Position numbers and translations under genes: made by a program. Under the pieces are notes generated by a model that did not search any database, was not told the origin of the DNA, and was given only the letters and a program-made list of their open reading frames with translations. Of a DNA stretch of 64,000 nt, positions 27,135 through 36,700 are shown piece by piece. The stretch's first letter is position 1. Every line of letters begins with the position of its first letter. The DNA comes from Maridesulfovibrio bastinii DSM 16055 (GTDB taxonomy: Bacteria; Desulfobacterota; Desulfovibrionia; Desulfovibrionales; Desulfovibrionaceae). The stretch covers positions 1-64,000 of the forward strand of contig NZ_AUCX01000021.1 in the NCBI RefSeq assembly GCF_000429985.1. The letters run 5' to 3'.

Positions 27135-29465
27135 ATGGCCAAAGATATTATACGCATCAGCGGCAGCGAAAACGGAAAACGTGTTGAATCGCGCATTGTT
27201 GAAAGGCGCATTCAGGAAGCAGTCCGTGACGGTGCCCGCAAGCTTGAAATAGACGCCATGGGTCAGCACGGCCTTGGCGGTAGACTCTGGATTTCAAAAG
27301 AAGAACCCATTGAGGTCGATATTGTTGGATCACCCGGACAGCGTCTGGGTTCCAAAGGTTTTCCCGGAACAACCATAACTGTTCACGGACCTGTTTCGGA
27401 TGATGTTGGCTGGTTGAATGCCGGTGCTGAAATCATCGTAATGGGAGATGCCACCAACGGAGCATGCAATGCCATGGCTCAGGGTAAGGTAATAATCGGC
27501 GGTAGTATTGGTGCCCGTGGTATGACCATGACCAAGACAAACCCCCGTTTCCCCGCACCGGAGCTTTGGGTTCTCGGGTCAGTAGGTGACTATTTTGCTG
27601 AATTCATGGCCGGCGGTGACGCTATTGTCTGTGGATACGAAGCTAAAAGTCCTGCGAATGTACTCGGTTACCGTCCCTGTGTAGGAATGGTTGGCGGACG
27701 AATTTTTGTCCGTGGTCCTATAGGTGGATTTTCTTCAAGTGACGCAAAACTTGAACCTATAACCGATGACGCATGGGCATGGCTGACAGAGAATCTCAAG
27801 GAGAATCTTGCCAAGCTGGGTCGCCCGGAGGTTTTTGATGAAATTTCCGATCGCACCGAATGGCAGCTTATAACAGCCAAAAGCCCCTATGAGAAAAAGG
27901 GTAAAGCCCGTCGCTCCATGCGTGAGTTCCATACTAAAGTATGGGATGAAGAACTCGGTAAAGGCGGTCTGATAGGCGATCTGTCCTCGGTTGACAGAAG
28001 TCCTATTCCGCTCATTACAACTGGAAAGCTCAGAAGGTTTGTTCCCGTATGGGAGAACCGTAAATATATGGCTCCGTGTCAGGCAAGCTGTCCTACCGGA
28101 ATGCCTGTCCAGAAACGCTGGCAGCTGGTTCGTGACGGACTTGTTGACGAAGCTGTTGACCTCGCACTGGAATTTACTCCGTTCCCGGCAACGGTTTGTG
28201 GATATCTTTGTCCTCATCCCTGCATGGACGGTTGTACCCGTGGTGTTAAAAAGATGGCTTCTGTTGATATCACCCAGCTTGGTAGAAAGGGTGTCAGCAG
28301 TAAAGCTCCCAAGCTTCCTGAACTTTCAGGCAAGCGTGTAGCCGTCATCGGCGGTGGTCCCGGCGGTATCTCAGCTGCATGGCACATTCGCCGTCTCGGA
28401 CATGAAGCAGTTGTTTTCGACATGGCCGAAAAACTTGGTGGTAAGATTACTTCTGCCATTCCTGAAAGCCGTATTCCTAAAGAAGTTATTGAAACAGAAC
28501 TTAAGAGGGTTGCCGATGTCGTCACCCATTCACATCTTAAGCACAAACTTTCTGCAGAAGAATTTCAGGAAATTAAAAAAGAATTTGACTACGTGGTTCT
28601 GGCAACAGGAGCCCAGAAGCCGAGAATTATCCCTATTCCCGGTCATGAACGCCTGATTCCGGCACTGACTTTTCTCAAGGAAGCCAAGCAGGATAAAGCC
28701 AAGCCCGGTAAAAAAGTTGTTATAATCGGCGCTGGTAATGTCGGTTGTGATGTCGCAACCGTATGCGGTCAGAAAGGTGCGGAAAGCATTACTCTGATTG
28801 ATATTCAGGAACCGGCTTCATTCGGTAAGGAACGCAAGGAAGCTGAAGCCTACGGAGCACAATTCCGCTGGCCTTGCTTCACCAAGGAGATCACTGAAGA
28901 AGGTGTTGTCCTGCAAAGCGGTGAAGTTATTGAAGCTGATACCGTACTGATTTCCATCGGAGATCAGCCGGATGTAGATTTCCTGCCGGATAATATCGCT
29001 CTTGACCGTGGTCACGTTGTTGTTGATGAAAACTATCAGACAACTGATCCTAAAGTGTTCGCAATCGGGGATATTGTTCGTCCCGGACTGTTGACACATG
29101 CTATCGGACATGGCCGCGAAACCGCTGAAATTATCGATGAAATTTTCACCGGAAAGCGTCCTGAGAGCGGTCTTAAAGAGACTATTGATTACGATAGAAT
29201 GACCCTTGAATACTTTGATCCCCGCCTCAATATTTTTGAAGATGTTGAGCAGTGTGGTGCAGAATGTTCGTCATGCGGTTCATGTCGTGATTGCGGACTT
29301 TGCGAAACTGTATGCCCCCGCGGGGCCATAACTCGTAAGTCCGGAGATAACCCGAAAGATTTTGAGATGGTCTGCGACGCTGATAAATGTATAGGATGTG
29401 GATTCTGTGCAAGTGTCTGCCCGTGCGGAATCTGGAATCTGGTTAAGAACACTCCTCTCGTATAA
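27135..29465 (+). CDS. fusion of GltB GXGXG domain, GltD-type oxidoreductase and ferredoxin
   Basis: 776 residues. Residues about 1-245 are the GXGXG beta-helix normally at the C-terminus of GltB (repeated G-x-x-G-x-G, for example MGDATNGACNAMAQGKVIIGG). Residues 290-690 are the GltD/small-subunit fold: Cys-rich entry (CQASCPTG ... CGYLCPHPCMDGCTRG), FAD site GGGPGGISAA, NAD(P)H site GAGNVGCDVAT, and closing AIGDIVRPGLLTHAIGHGRETA. The C-terminus adds a ferredoxin (CGSCRDCGLCETVCP, CIGCGFCASVCPCG). It passes NAD(P)H or ferredoxin electrons to the FMN subunit. A GXGXG-GltD fusion within a split enzyme is unusual against E. coli GltBD. A terminator follows. Confidence 0.92.
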   Translation: MAKDIIRISGSENGKRVESRIVERRIQEAVRDGARKLEIDAMGQHGLGGRLWISKEEPIEVDIVGSPGQRLGSKGFPGTTITVHGPVSDDVGWLNAGAEIIVMGDATNGACNAMAQGKVIIGGSIGARGMTMTKTNPRFPAPELWVLGSVGDYFAEFMAGGDAIVCGYEAKSPANVLGYRPCVGMVGGRIFVRGPIGGFSSSDAKLEPITDDAWAWLTENLKENLAKLGRPEVFDEISDRTEWQLITAKSPYEKKGKARRSMREFHTKVWDEELGKGGLIGDLSSVDRSPIPLITTGKLRRFVPVWENRKYMAPCQASCPTGMPVQKRWQLVRDGLVDEAVDLALEFTPFPATVCGYLCPHPCMDGCTRGVKKMASVDITQLGRKGVSSKAPKLPELSGKRVAVIGGGPGGISAAWHIRRLGHEAVVFDMAEKLGGKITSAIPESRIPKEVIETELKRVADVVTHSHLKHKLSAEEFQEIKKEFDYVVLATGAQKPRIIPIPGHERLIPALTFLKEAKQDKAKPGKKVVIIGAGNVGCDVATVCGQKGAESITLIDIQEPASFGKERKEAEAYGAQFRWPCFTKEITEEGVVLQSGEVIEADTVLISIGDQPDVDFLPDNIALDRGHVVVDENYQTTDPKVFAIGDIVRPGLLTHAIGHGRETAEIIDEIFTGKRPESGLKETIDYDRMTLEYFDPRLNIFEDVEQCGAECSSCGSCRDCGLCETVCPRGAITRKSGDNPKDFEMVCDADKCIGCGFCASVCPCGIWNLVKNTPLV

Positions 29466-29883
29466 AAAAGTAGTCAACCTACCTCCATAAGAAAGCTGAA
29501 AAAGGCCTGTGGATTTATCCACAGGCCTCTTTCATTTTTAAACGTAAATATGATTCCGGCTGGATCAAATAATGTGCTGTTCCATCAGTTGGATAACATA
29601 TTATTCAGTGTGTTTCATTAGTGATAGTGTTTCTTACGTGATTTTGAGCTGTTGCCTCATTATGTTGCAAATAAAGTCTGGCAAATTTTCAGCAGTTTAA
29701 TGAATTGGAAGTCAGCTTAATAAAATAGTATGTTTTTGATCAGCTGGGTTTTGGCCAATCGGAAGCAGCCATTAGCAGTCTTTTTTAGCCTTTTATTTAA
29801 ATTGTTGCCATACGTTTAAAAAGTAAATATATTTCCTTTAAATCAGTTTTAAAGTAATTTTATTACTCTTTTGAGGTTGTTTT
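29466..29883. other. spacer between glutamate synthase and HipBA-type genes
   Basis: 418 bases, AT-rich. Apart from the terminator (29503-29528) it should contain the promoter and HipB operator of the toxin-antitoxin pair. I see no clear inverted repeat of the E. coli HipB type and no coding sequence. Confidence 0.45.
29503..29528 (+). terminator. terminator of the glutamate synthase operon
   Basis: A perfect 11-bp stem (29503-29513 with 29518-29528) has a 4-base loop and is followed by CTTTCATTTTT. Confidence 0.85.
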
Positions 29884-30231
29884 ATGGCAAAAAAATCTAT
29901 TTCAGATATCAGCTTATCCAGTCAGGCTCAGGAAACTCTGCGTATTCTTGGTGAAAATATTAAATTGGCCAGAATCCGCCGTGGAATTACACAGAAAGAT
30001 TTGGCTGCGCGGGCACAGATGTCTCCACTAAGGCTGCGTAAAGTAGAGACAGGAGAGCCCACTGTGGGGCTTGGCGCTATTGCACAGGTTCTTGATGTCC
30101 TGGGGTTGGTGGGCAGCCTTGCTCAGGTGGCAGAACCGGAAAATGATTCACTTGGAAAAAGTCTGGAAAATAAAAATCGTAAGAAAAGAGTCGATCCGCC
30201 AAGAAATAAAATTCAAGAGTTGGATTTCTAA
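29884..30231 (+). CDS. HipB-like antitoxin (XRE family HTH)
   Basis: 115 residues. A helix-turn-helix of the XRE/Cro type occupies about 18-75 (IKLARIRRGITQKDLAARAQMSPLRLRKVETGEPTVGLGAIAQVL). The basic C-terminal tail (about 90-115) probably contacts the toxin or DNA. It ends 2 bases before the HipA-like gene, the standard antitoxin-first order, and should repress the pair. GAGG precedes the ATG. AT-rich flanks and an isolated position fit an acquired module, though no mobile-element ends were seen. Confidence 0.85.
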   Translation: MAKKSISDISLSSQAQETLRILGENIKLARIRRGITQKDLAARAQMSPLRLRKVETGEPTVGLGAIAQVLDVLGLVGSLAQVAEPENDSLGKSLENKNRKKRVDPPRNKIQELDF

Positions 30232-30233
30232 TA

Positions 30234-31490
30234 ATGAGCACAAATAAAACGTATGTATATATCCAGTTGGGGAATAATTTTGTTCCTGCAGGCCGGCTTG
30301 TGATAACAGAAGATGTAAATTCAATTCTGTCCGAATTCGACTATGGACGTCGATATCTTGAACGCAGGGATGCCATTCCTCTTGATCCTGTTCAGTTACC
30401 TTTGATCAAAGATCATTTTCAGACTGAGGGGTTATTCAGGGTCTTTCATGATGCAAGCCCTGACGGTTGGGGGTCACATCTATTGGATATAGCGGCAGGG
30501 GAATTTGGTAAGACCCCAAGCCTCTTTGATTATCTTACAGTTCTTGATCAAAAAGACCGGATAGGAGCTCTTGCTTTTGGTCCTGATTTATATGGTCCCA
30601 AACCTCATTGCCCGGAATGGAGGCCCAAGACTATTGTCGGAGAACATTTGGATTTTGAGGAAATGCTCAGTCTGGTTGATGAAGTACTTGATGATGTTGT
30701 GGTCAAACCACAGTTTAGAAGATTTTTTATCAGAGGATCTTCAGTAGGAGGAGCTCAACCAAAGGCCGTTGTTAGCTATCATGGTAATCCTATGATTGCT
30801 AAGTTCTCAAAAGAATTGGAACATTGGCCAACCTGCCGAATCGAACTGGCAGCAATGAATCTGGCCCGCATGTGCGGTATTCGCGTTCCTGAATGTGAGG
30901 TAATCCAGATTGCTGGCCGGGATGTCTTTTTGATCAAAAGATTTGATCGTGGTGAGAACGGTGAAAGATTCCATTTTTTGTCGGCAATGACATTAACCTC
31001 GGCAGATAATATGGAAAAAGGATCATATGCCGATATAGCTCTGGCAATCAGACGCTATGGGGTGCAGCAATTTTTGAAAAAAGACCTTGAAGAGCTTTTT
31101 CGGCGTATGGTGTTTAATATCATGATTAACAATCATGACGACCATCTTAAAAATCATGGATTTCTTTACGATGTAGAAACAGGTGGTTGGAGGCTTTCTC
31201 CTGCCTATGACATTGTTCCTCAGCCTCAGGAATTCGATACCGGTAAAAGTTATTTAAAATTAAGTATCGGTACCCAGGGACGACTGGCTACTTTGAACAA
31301 TGCCCTCTCTCAGTCTGAAAATTTCGGATTAAAAAAAGAGCAGGCAAAAGAAATTATTAAATTTATGGGACATATTGTTTTAGATAATTGGGAAAAAGAA
31401 AATAGGCGATCTGGTGTTCCGCTGGAAAAGATTATAAGCCTCAGGGAAGCCTATCGGAATGCCTATAATGTAAAAAAAATTGAAATATAG
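30234..31490 (+). CDS. HipA-like serine/threonine kinase toxin
   Basis: 418 residues, close to E. coli HipA (440). N-terminal subdomain about 1-115; Gly-rich GSSVGGAQPKA (about 167-177) is the ATP/autophosphorylation loop region; FLIKRFDR holds the nucleotide-binding lysine region; NNHDDHLKNHGFL (near 300) provides catalytic Asp and Mg-binding Asn; SPAYDIV is the DFG-equivalent. All kinase elements look intact, so activity is likely. E. coli HipA phosphorylates glutamyl-tRNA synthetase and induces persistence; the target here is unknown. Translation is coupled to the antitoxin. Confidence 0.88.
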   Translation: MSTNKTYVYIQLGNNFVPAGRLVITEDVNSILSEFDYGRRYLERRDAIPLDPVQLPLIKDHFQTEGLFRVFHDASPDGWGSHLLDIAAGEFGKTPSLFDYLTVLDQKDRIGALAFGPDLYGPKPHCPEWRPKTIVGEHLDFEEMLSLVDEVLDDVVVKPQFRRFFIRGSSVGGAQPKAVVSYHGNPMIAKFSKELEHWPTCRIELAAMNLARMCGIRVPECEVIQIAGRDVFLIKRFDRGENGERFHFLSAMTLTSADNMEKGSYADIALAIRRYGVQQFLKKDLEELFRRMVFNIMINNHDDHLKNHGFLYDVETGGWRLSPAYDIVPQPQEFDTGKSYLKLSIGTQGRLATLNNALSQSENFGLKKEQAKEIIKFMGHIVLDNWEKENRRSGVPLEKIISLREAYRNAYNVKKIEI

Positions 31491-31655
31491 GCGTAGAGAT
31501 TAAGAATCTAAACTGCACTATTAATCTATAGTCCCAATCTTAATCCAACTTAGCCCGGCTGAGCTATAGCAATGACAATTATCTGATTGTGATATTTTGT
31601 ATTTTTAGGTTTTCTTGCCTCCTTCCCCGAATAATGAATTTAGAGTGACCTTTTT

Positions 31656-31955
31656 TTAACTGGCGAATTCCATATCTGAGAAAATTTTTTCTTCATCATA
31701 GAGGTTAGGGTAGTCTGATTTTAGTTTTTCAAGTTCTTTGAAGAAATCATCCCAGCCTATAACTTCTGATATCTTCTTATTATCCACAAAAAACTTAAAG
31801 ACAGTTCCTCTCGGGCATTTTGTAAGGTTAAGCTCAAGGACGCCCTCAGTTTTAGTTTCCGCCCAGAAGGCAGACCATACGGTTTTGTCTCCTTCTGTCT
31901 TTTTGTATTTCTCAAAAAAATTTTCAAATATTTTTTGAATTTTTTCTCTTTCCAT
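31656..31955 (-). CDS. small hypothetical acidic protein
   Basis: 99 residues, not recognised. The sequence is rich in Lys/Glu/Phe with no signal peptide or membrane helix. A predicted helix-strand mix around KTVWSAFWAETKTEG and a single Cys (TKCPRGTVFKF) are visible. A good AAGGAG lies seven bases before the ATG, and composition is unlike a random frame, so it is probably a real gene. It is convergent with the HipA-like gene across 165 bases. Confidence 0.6.
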   Translation of the reverse strand: MEREKIQKIFENFFEKYKKTEGDKTVWSAFWAETKTEGVLELNLTKCPRGTVFKFFVDNKKISEVIGWDDFFKELEKLKSDYPNLYDEEKIFSDMEFAS

Positions 31956-32418
31956 TGTCAGCTCCTTAATTTCCAGTTTTTAAGAAATATTTTAATTCAT
32001 TATGTGAATGTAAAAGTAACTCTGCATAATATTAATGGCAAATTTTAATTTATTATTGAAGTGTCAGGGATAGAATTCCTTCTAAAAAGTCTTATCTATT
32101 ATAGCATAAGGGTGAATTGAAAAAATAAATTATTGTTTAACATATTGATATAACATCTTATTTAAAATAATTGTGACGGTTTGATAAAAAAATCACAAAA
32201 ATACCATCTTTTTGATTGCACGATCAATCAAAGTGCGCTAGAGGTTGATTCATCGATCAAGGGGAAAACCTATTCAGGGGTGGATGGTTCACTTGGTCGG
32301 GATGAAAACTGACCCTGATGTGGAAATTATCGATGGCGAAGTGTTTCATCAAACTTTTAAGAATTGTTTTTTTGATGTGTAGAAAAAAATTAAATTAAAA
32401 TATTGCGAGGAAAATACT
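31956..32418. other. promoter region upstream of the OB-fold gene
   Basis: 463 bases. It contains the first copy of a duplicated 51-base element (32180-32230) and, downstream of that, a potentially folded leader with ggtc/gacc and aggtt/aacct pairings between 32240 and 32350. No coding sequence was recognised. Confidence 0.5.
32180..32230 (+). promoter_or_regulatory. duplicated upstream element, copy 1
   Basis: A 51-base block aligns without gaps to 33156-33206, with 38 identities by my count. It contains AAAAAAATCACA and the inverted repeat TTGAT-N6-ATCAA (32212-32227). The spacing is two bases longer than an FNR site and the half-site differs from CRP, so the binding protein is not identified. 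It lies about 190 bases upstream of the OB-fold gene. Confidence 0.6.
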
Positions 32419-32781
32419 ATGAAGCGTTTAACCCTTATTTTCGCACTGGTTCTGGCCATTGGAAGTTTTGCAGCAACATCTAACGCAGTTGAAGTTGGTT
32501 CCAATGTTATCAACACTGTTTCTGAGGCAAAAGTTTCAGGACCTGATGACTTTGCTGCCCTGACAGGATCTTTTGTTAAAAAAATTAATGACGGCGAATA
32601 CCTCTTCAGTGACAAGACCGGCGAAATTATCGTTAGGGTTGCTCCTGATATGGAATCCAAAGTAGAAGCTTGCCTTGGCAATGTAGCTCATATTGAAGGT
32701 CATGTGGCTCAGAACATTGTTGCAGTTGAAGTTGATGTTAACAAGGTCATCATTTCAAACAAGCTTGCCTGTAACAAATAG
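32419..32781 (+). CDS. periplasmic OB-fold (BOF, YgiW/YdeI-like) stress protein
   Basis: 120 residues. A signal peptide ends near SNA (23). The mature part follows the bacterial OB-fold pattern: ALTGSFVKKINDGEYLFSDKTGEIIVRVAPDM ... HIEGHVAQNIVAVEVDVNKVII, typical of the YgiW/YdeI/NirD-type family linked to envelope stress and metal or peptide tolerance. GAGG precedes the ATG. It is monocistronic, with a strong terminator. Its upstream element is shared with the next transcription unit 1 kb away. Confidence 0.82.
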   Translation: MKRLTLIFALVLAIGSFAATSNAVEVGSNVINTVSEAKVSGPDDFAALTGSFVKKINDGEYLFSDKTGEIIVRVAPDMESKVEACLGNVAHIEGHVAQNIVAVEVDVNKVIISNKLACNK

Positions 32782-32850
32782 CAAACCAGACAACCTCAGG
32801 ATGTCCCTCAAAATCTCTCACGCTTCCTGAGGGGGTTGTAAATATATATA

Positions 32851-32880
32851 AGAACGGACGGTCGTCAGCCGTCCGTTCTT
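32851..32880 (+). terminator. terminator of the OB-fold gene
   Basis: A perfect 11-bp stem (32851-32861 with 32869-32879) has a 7-base loop and is followed by a run of Ts. Confidence 0.88.
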
Positions 32881-33155
32881 TTTTTGTGCCTATGACCTTT
32901 TGCCGCTGTTCAGCAGGCTGTTTTAATCATGAGTATGCTTGTTCATTTTTTATTGAATAAAACTGTTGTTACTAAAGGGTTTACACCTTTTATTAGGATT
33001 CATTTTTGTCGTTTTGCTTTTTAAATAAACCATATCTTACTGTAATTACATTGTATATACATTCAGTGTAAGAATGACATGAAGAAAGGTCTAAAATTAG
33101 ATTGAGAAAAAAATCACCAACTTTTTTTGTAGTAAAATTAATAAGTTATAAGTAT

Positions 33156-33206
33156 TTTGTTAAAAAAATCACAATTACTGGCATTTTTTGATTGCATAAT
33201 CAAACA
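33156..33206 (+). promoter_or_regulatory. duplicated upstream element, copy 2
   Basis: Second copy of the 51-base block, with TTGAT-TGCATA-ATCAA at 33188-33203. It lies about 130 bases before the 18-codon ORF at 33334 and probably drives a transcript ending at 33653. Confidence 0.6.
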
Positions 33207-33333
33207 GACTTGGATATCTATTGCCTCAAGAGGTCACGGTGAAGTCCTCTTAAGGTTTGCCAGGGTGTGATAGCCCTTTTATTTCAGTCAAACTGCAAGC
33301 CCGGTTTTGACCGGCATAATAAGAGATAGAGAC

Positions 33334-33390
33334 ATGAGTGTAATTTTTCTTCTGATGATCGTTGGTCTTGCTGCAGCTGTTAATGCCTAA
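33334..33390 (+). CDS. 18-residue hydrophobic peptide ORF
   Basis: ATG to TAA encodes MSVIFLLMIVGLAAAVNA, resembling either a lone membrane-spanning micropeptide or a signal peptide stripped of its mature protein (it ends AVNA; the OB-fold signal ends TSNA). Weak ribosome site AGAGATAGAGAC. The upstream element is shared with the OB-fold gene, which makes a decayed duplicate of that unit possible. Translation is unproved. Confidence 0.35.
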   Translation: MSVIFLLMIVGLAAAVNA

Positions 33391-33623
33391 ATTCTGAAGC
33401 CTCGGTTTTTTTCTGCACTTCGGTTATTGTCAGACCGTTGTCCCTCACTGGCAGAATCAAACTAAGAGAGTTGAAGATATTGCCTGAATCCGTGTTACAT
33501 CCGACCCAATTAGCCTGAGACACTGATAACCTGGTCGGATAAGGCAAAAAAGACTGCAGCACTGTTTATCGGAGTTTCTCCGGGTGAAGTGAAGCCCGCC
33601 CGGAGAGACTCACCGAACTCAAA

Positions 33624-33653
33624 AAGGGGAATGACTTTAAAGTCATTCCCCTT
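33624..33653 (+). terminator. strong terminator of the structured transcript
   Basis: A 30-base perfect palindrome (about 13 bp of usable stem with a 4-base turn) is followed by ATTTTTTG. No protein gene longer than 18 codons lies between it and the previous terminator. Confidence 0.88.
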
Positions 33654-33751
33654 ATTTTTTGTCGTATATTGAATTAAGCTTATCAGCCAAGCTCAATAAG
33701 CTCTAAACTGCCGGTGATAATTTCGTGGTTATGGAAAACGGCTTTCAGTGC

Positions 33752-36700
33752 TTATTCTTCATTAAGTTTTTTCTTATAGAAACTGTCCAGAATGGATCTC
33801 AACTCTGACATGTTGACCGGTTTTGAAATATAATTGTCAAAGCCTTTTGAGATCAACATTTCACTGTCTCCCTTCATCGCATAAGCGGTTACTGCTATAA
33901 TGGGTATTGTTTTGTTTTGGCTGCCCGCAGCTCCATCACGGATGGCTTCGGTTGTTTCCACTCCGTTTAGAACCGGCATTTGAATATCCATCAGGACAAT
34001 ATCTATTTTTCCCTTTTTAAGAATTTCTATCGCCGCATAACCATCAGATGCACTTACTGTCTCATAATTACTTTTATCCAGCATTATGGTCAGAGTCTTC
34101 ATATTGACTTCTTCATCCTCAACAATCAGTACTCGCAAATTTTTATTTACGCTGTTTTCTTCTTCATAGTTTATTTCGGGAAGGTCAAATTTCTGTGGTT
34201 GGGCTCCGGAGGAAATTTTGAAAAGCATGCTGAACATAATTTCAGTGCCTTTACCGTGTTCACTGTCTACGCAAAGTCTTCCATTCATTAGCAGAATAAT
34301 TTTTTTAACAATAGCAAGCCCCAGACCGGCTCCTTCATAACTGCGGGTCAGGCTTTCCTCGACCTGTCTGAAGGGTGAAAAGACATCATTTATCTTGTCA
34401 TCCGGTATTCCTATTCCTGTGTCTGCTACTGAAAACAAAATATTACAATAGCCCTCAAAGCTTGTTTTTATTTTGCTTACAGTTAATTTAATTTCACCTT
34501 CTTTAGTGAATTTTATGGAATTTCCGAGCAGGTTATTGAGAATTTGATGCAGCCTGTTTTGATCACCTATTATTGCTTTTGGTATGTTGTCTTCTATGTT
34601 GAACGATATTTCCAGTCCGGCCTGACGTGCCGGGGGAGTGAAAAGGTTACGCAGGGAATCTATAATTTCATAGAGATTGAATTCTTTTCTGACTACTTCA
34701 AGGCGGTTTGCTTCTATTCTGGAGATATCAAGTATATCACTCAGCAAAGCTGTCAATCTCCGTGAAGATTCAATAGCTGTCTGAATATATTCATGTTGCT
34801 CACTATCCAGAGTTGTCATCAGCATTAGTTGGAGCATTCCGGTTATGCCATTTAACGGGGTGCGGATTTCATGGCTCATGTTTGCCAGAAAATCACTTTT
34901 AGCCTTGCTGGCGTCCTCAGCTCTTTCTTTAGCCAAAACCAGTTCCTGCTGTGTTTCCATCCTTTTGGTAACATCATCAAATATAGTAATTATTTCTCCT
35001 GAAGGGAGACTGTAGATTCTGTTTTCCCGCCATCCCGAGCGCAGATCGTCACTGTAATAAAATGGTGGCAGATATTCATATCCCCCAAATTTATGGACTT
35101 TCATAAGTGTTTCCAGAAGTCCTGACTCTTTCATACTGGGGAACAATTTAAGTAATCTTTCACCGATGACTTCATCTCGGGATAAGTTTGTTATTTTTTC
35201 CGCCATTGGGTTTAAGTCTTTGAATATAAAATCTTTTTGATTATCAACAGCTTCATAGATGGCAATGCCGCTGCCCATATATTCAAACATTGCCCGGAAT
35301 CTGTCTTCACTTTGAGCAAGATCATTCTGGGCCGTGACTCTTTCCGTTATATTTTCAATCTGAGACAGTATGGAAATAAGGTTTCCATGTTCATCTTTAA
35401 ATGATGAATTATGCCAGTTACAAAAAACTATCTCACCGCTTTTAGTATAGTTTCTGTTGGTTACAGTCTTGTAATTAACTTTATTACCTATCAGCTCATC
35501 AATTTGACTTCTTACTTCCACCAGATCTTCTTCGTATATGAATTGCCAGTCATCCCAGCTTTTTCCTAGAGTTTCTTTAGCCGACCATCCGAATATTTTT
35601 TCAGCTGATTCAGACCAGTGGAGAACTCTACCTTCATTGTCCCATTCGATAAGGGCCAGAGGGGAATTGGTTATGTGGGAATTAAGCCGGATTAATGTTG
35701 TTTCAAGATTTTTTTCGCTTTCATGGAGCTTTAAATTGGACTTGTGAAGTTCTGTGGAATCTAGAAAAATGCCCACAATAAACCTGTTTTTCAACACAGG
35801 GTCGGAACAGATTTCCAGCGAGATATCTCCCCAGATTATTCCCATGTCTTTTTTACGGAAGCATGTATTCCGAAAAACGGATTCACCTTTTCCGTGGATA
35901 AGATCTTTTAATTGGAATGCTGTTCCTGATTCAGATTCAGGAATGATCAGTTCATTAATCTGCATTCCAATAAGTTCATCTGCAGTATATTTAAGTGATG
36001 AGCAAAAGGCATTATTGGCTTTGACTATGCGCCCGCCGGTGGTTGTCATGAATATACCGGCAGTTGCATTATTGAAAATAGCCTGAAGCTTAGCTTCACT
36101 TGAAGTTATCTTTTCTCTGGCGATACGGAGTTTGATGGAATAAGTGATTAATCCTGCAACAATAAGTACAAGAAATGTAAGTGTTATTACAGCAATGGTC
36201 AGGTAATGTTTTATCTGATTGGAAAGATAATGTTCCGAGTTGATGATGATTTTGTCTTCAGGGAGCAGGGAATGATTTATCTGGTATTTATGCACCAGAC
36301 TGTCATCAAATATGTATTTGTTTGCTTTGTTGCCTTCAATAATACTTATCTGCCCCGGACTCGTGCCATTCAAAATTTTTAAAGCCATTTTTGCAGCCAG
36401 CCGTCCCTGCTCGAACTGGGAAATAACCTTACCTCCTATAATTCCCTGACCCAGACCATGTTCCCAAAGATGGAAAATCGGCAGATTGGTGCTGTTGCTA
36501 ATAAATTTCAGGCTTTCGTAAAAATCTTTTTGTTTCAGATCCCTGTCCCTGTAAGCGGAAAGGAGGATAATACTGTCGCTTGGTGAAAGAGTCTTTAATT
36601 TACGGCCCAATTCGTCCCAGCTCAATTTTGTAAGAGATAAAACTTCCATTGAAGTTTTGTTTTGCGATTCAATACTGCTTTTAAGGCTTGCAATATCAGA

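Larger units (their letters stand above)
33207..33660 (+). ncRNA. candidate structured small RNA / leader transcript
   Basis: Downstream of the duplicated element the plus strand can form AAGAGG/CCTCTT (33228-33233 with 33246-33251), AGGG/CCCT (33262-33265 with 33274-33277), CCGGT/ACCGG (33301-33305 with 33310-33314) and a 13-bp stem (33572-33584 with 33599-33611), then a 15-bp terminator palindrome (33624-33653). Apart from an 18-codon ORF there is no coding capacity, so the product may act as RNA. Boundaries are approximate. Confidence 0.4.
32782..33751. other. 970-base region with a second regulated, mostly non-coding unit
   Basis: Between the OB-fold gene and the next kinase lie a terminator, the second copy of the 51-base element, three leader hairpins (33228-33314), an 18-codon ORF, a 13-bp hairpin and a strong terminator. 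They are listed separately. A minus-strand frame at 33380-33562 overlaps these structures and is not credible. Confidence 0.6.

Noticed and set aside
29884-31490. HipBA-type pair as part of a mobile element
   Set aside because: No integrase, terminal repeats or target duplication could be seen around it.
32212-32227. TTGAT...ATCAA taken as an FNR box
   Set aside because: Half-sites are six bases apart, not four, in both copies; kept only as an unassigned inverted repeat.
33180-33193. TGGCATTTTTTGATTGC as a sigma-54 promoter
   Set aside because: GG and GC are separated by twelve bases, not ten, and the other copy of the element lacks the GG.
33380-33562. 60-codon minus-strand frame
   Set aside because: Lies antisense to the structured transcript and has no ribosome site.
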